Source: Solirubrobacterales bacterium
Lineage (GTDB): Bacteria > Actinomycetota > Thermoleophilia > Solirubrobacterales > Solirubrobacteraceae
Reading direction: 5' to 3'
DNA: 5,301 nt
Assembly: GCA_003151895.1 (NCBI GenBank)
Contig: PLYX01000053.1
Coordinates: 1 to 5,301, forward strand
A program made the translations under genes and the position numbers. Under the pieces are notes generated by a model that was not told the DNA's origin, did not search any database, and saw only the letters and a list, made by a program, of their open reading frames with translations. This document shows, in pieces, positions 4,726 to 5,301 of this stretch (position 1 is the stretch's first letter; the number at the start of each line of letters is the position of its first letter).

Positions 4726-5301
4726 TCATGCCGCCTTGCGATGGATGGCGTTGACGGCGGCGTACTCGGCGGCGAACACGGCCGGGGCGCGCATCCCGAG
4801 CGATGAGTGCGGCCGGCGGTGGTTGTAGTCCTCCTGCCAGTCGCCGATCACCACGCGCGCCTCGGTGAGACAGGAGAACTCCTCGACGTCGAGCAGCTCG
4901 TCGCGGACGCGGGAGTGGAAGGACTCGACGTACGGGTTCTGCCACGGTGAGCCCGGCTCGATGAACGCCGTGCCGGTGCCCGAGAGCTCACACCAGTCGC
5001 AGAGCGAGTGCGCGGTCATCTCCGGGCCGTTGTCGCACCGCAGGTGCGCAGGCGCCCCGCGCTCGGCGGCGAGCCGCTCCAGCACCTCCACGGTCGCCTC
5101 GGCGTCGATGCCGCGCTCGACCAGCATCTCCAGCGACTCGCGGGTGAACTCGTCGAGGACGTTAAGCAGCTTCAGCACCCTGCCGTCCGCGGTCTGGTCG
5201 AACTGGAAGTCGAACGCCCATACCTGATTCGGGCGTTGCGCCCGCAGCCGCTTGGCAGGCACGGTCGAGTCCCCCACACGCCGGCGCTTGCGCTTGCGCT
5301 G
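4726..5301 (-). CDS. IS3-family transposase OrfB, integrase catalytic domain (partial)
   Basis: The C-terminal 191 residues of a DDE transposase that cuts and joins the IS ends; the gene starts beyond the right window edge. The sequence enters as a basic linker (QRKRKRRRVGDS), followed by the retroviral-integrase-type (rve) core. The first catalytic Asp is in NQVWAFDFQFD. LLNVLDEFTRESL follows, then the second Asp in LRCDNGPEM. The catalytic Glu is in PGSPWQNPYVESFHSRVRDELL. The ending YNHRRPHSSLGMRAPAVFAA is the standard IS3-family C-terminus. All three acidic residues and their 35-residue spacing class look intact, and no frameshift is visible, so this end of the element appears young. OrfB is normally made as an OrfA-OrfB fusion by programmed -1 frameshifting; that site is outside the window. 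Confidence 0.95.
   Translation of the reverse strand, partial: QRKRKRRRVGDSTVPAKRLRAQRPNQVWAFDFQFDQTADGRVLKLLNVLDEFTRESLEMLVERGIDAEATVEVLERLAAERGAPAHLRCDNGPEMTAHSLCDWCELSGTGTAFIEPGSPWQNPYVESFHSRVRDELLDVEEFSCLTEARVVIGDWQEDYNHRRPHSSLGMRAPAVFAAEYAAVNAIHRKAA

Larger units (their letters stand above)
4575..5301 (-). mobile_element. IS3-family insertion sequence, right-end portion
   Basis: The element is oriented on the minus strand and leaves the window at the right. It comprises the 3' part of an OrfB transposase gene, about 125 nt of non-coding tail, and a terminal sequence. Its inner boundary is placed at 4575, where the plus strand begins TGGCCGGCCCCCG. IS3-family elements commonly end in TG...CA with a C-rich block a few bases in. 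The coding character of the plus-strand fragment also stops at this point. The other end, orfA and the target-site duplication lie outside the window, so subgroup and completeness cannot be confirmed. The transposase resembles the IS407/IS2-like side of the family. Confidence 0.75.

Noticed and set aside
4040..4945. Minus-strand open frame of 301 codons spanning the IS boundary
   Set aside because: It crosses the transposase gene in another frame and the IS end, is very Arg-rich and has no recognisable domain.
1..5301. CRISPR array, tRNA, rRNA or riboswitch
   Set aside because: No regularly spaced direct repeats, cloverleaf-like arrangement or ribosomal RNA sequence were seen on reading both strands.

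Overview
The window is GC-rich with actinobacterial-style coding. The small-protein families beside kdpB suggest a Thermoleophilia/Solirubrobacterales-like lineage, but that placement rests on remembered family resemblance, not a search. Much of the window is ion-transport and regulatory genes in a patch that has been rearranged. Several genes are cut, fused or decayed, and an insertion sequence occupies the right edge.

Left part, plus strand (1-1884). The window opens inside kdpB, the ATPase subunit of the Kdp potassium pump. Its stop overlaps by 4 nt a gene of unknown function (312-896), where kdpC would normally be expected. The C-terminal part of that gene runs through a perfect 14-bp inverted repeat (778-827) that looks like an insertion-sequence end. 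Two very short, mutually similar winged-helix-like ORFs follow (918-1106 and 1109-1252). After them comes a gene resembling a type II restriction endonuclease of the PD-(D/E)XK class (1252-1884), with a lower-GC core and a low-information tail.

Central part, minus strand (1872-3974). A complete, intact-looking Ca2+/H+ antiporter of the CaxA/ChaA family (2960 to 1872) converges on the endonuclease-like gene, and their 3' ends overlap. Upstream of it on the same strand is a KdpE-like OmpR-family response regulator that has lost the start of its receiver domain. The break lies at about 3653-3658. Beyond it, in another frame, is the beginning of a secreted YVTN-type beta-propeller protein. Two genes were therefore joined by a rearrangement that truncated both.

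Right part (3975-5301). About 370 bases carry no gene I can support. Then comes the remains of a plus-strand secreted-type protein that stops where an IS3-family element begins (about 4575). The element runs to the window edge and encodes the C-terminal DDE integrase domain of its OrfB transposase on the minus strand.

Taken together, a kdpB tail, a KdpE-like regulator and a CaxA antiporter suggest an ancestral cation-homeostasis neighbourhood later broken by IS activity and deletion. I see no CRISPR array, tRNA, rRNA or clear novel defence system. The most distinctive items are the kdpE/beta-propeller chimera, the missing kdpC and the lone restriction-endonuclease-like gene.
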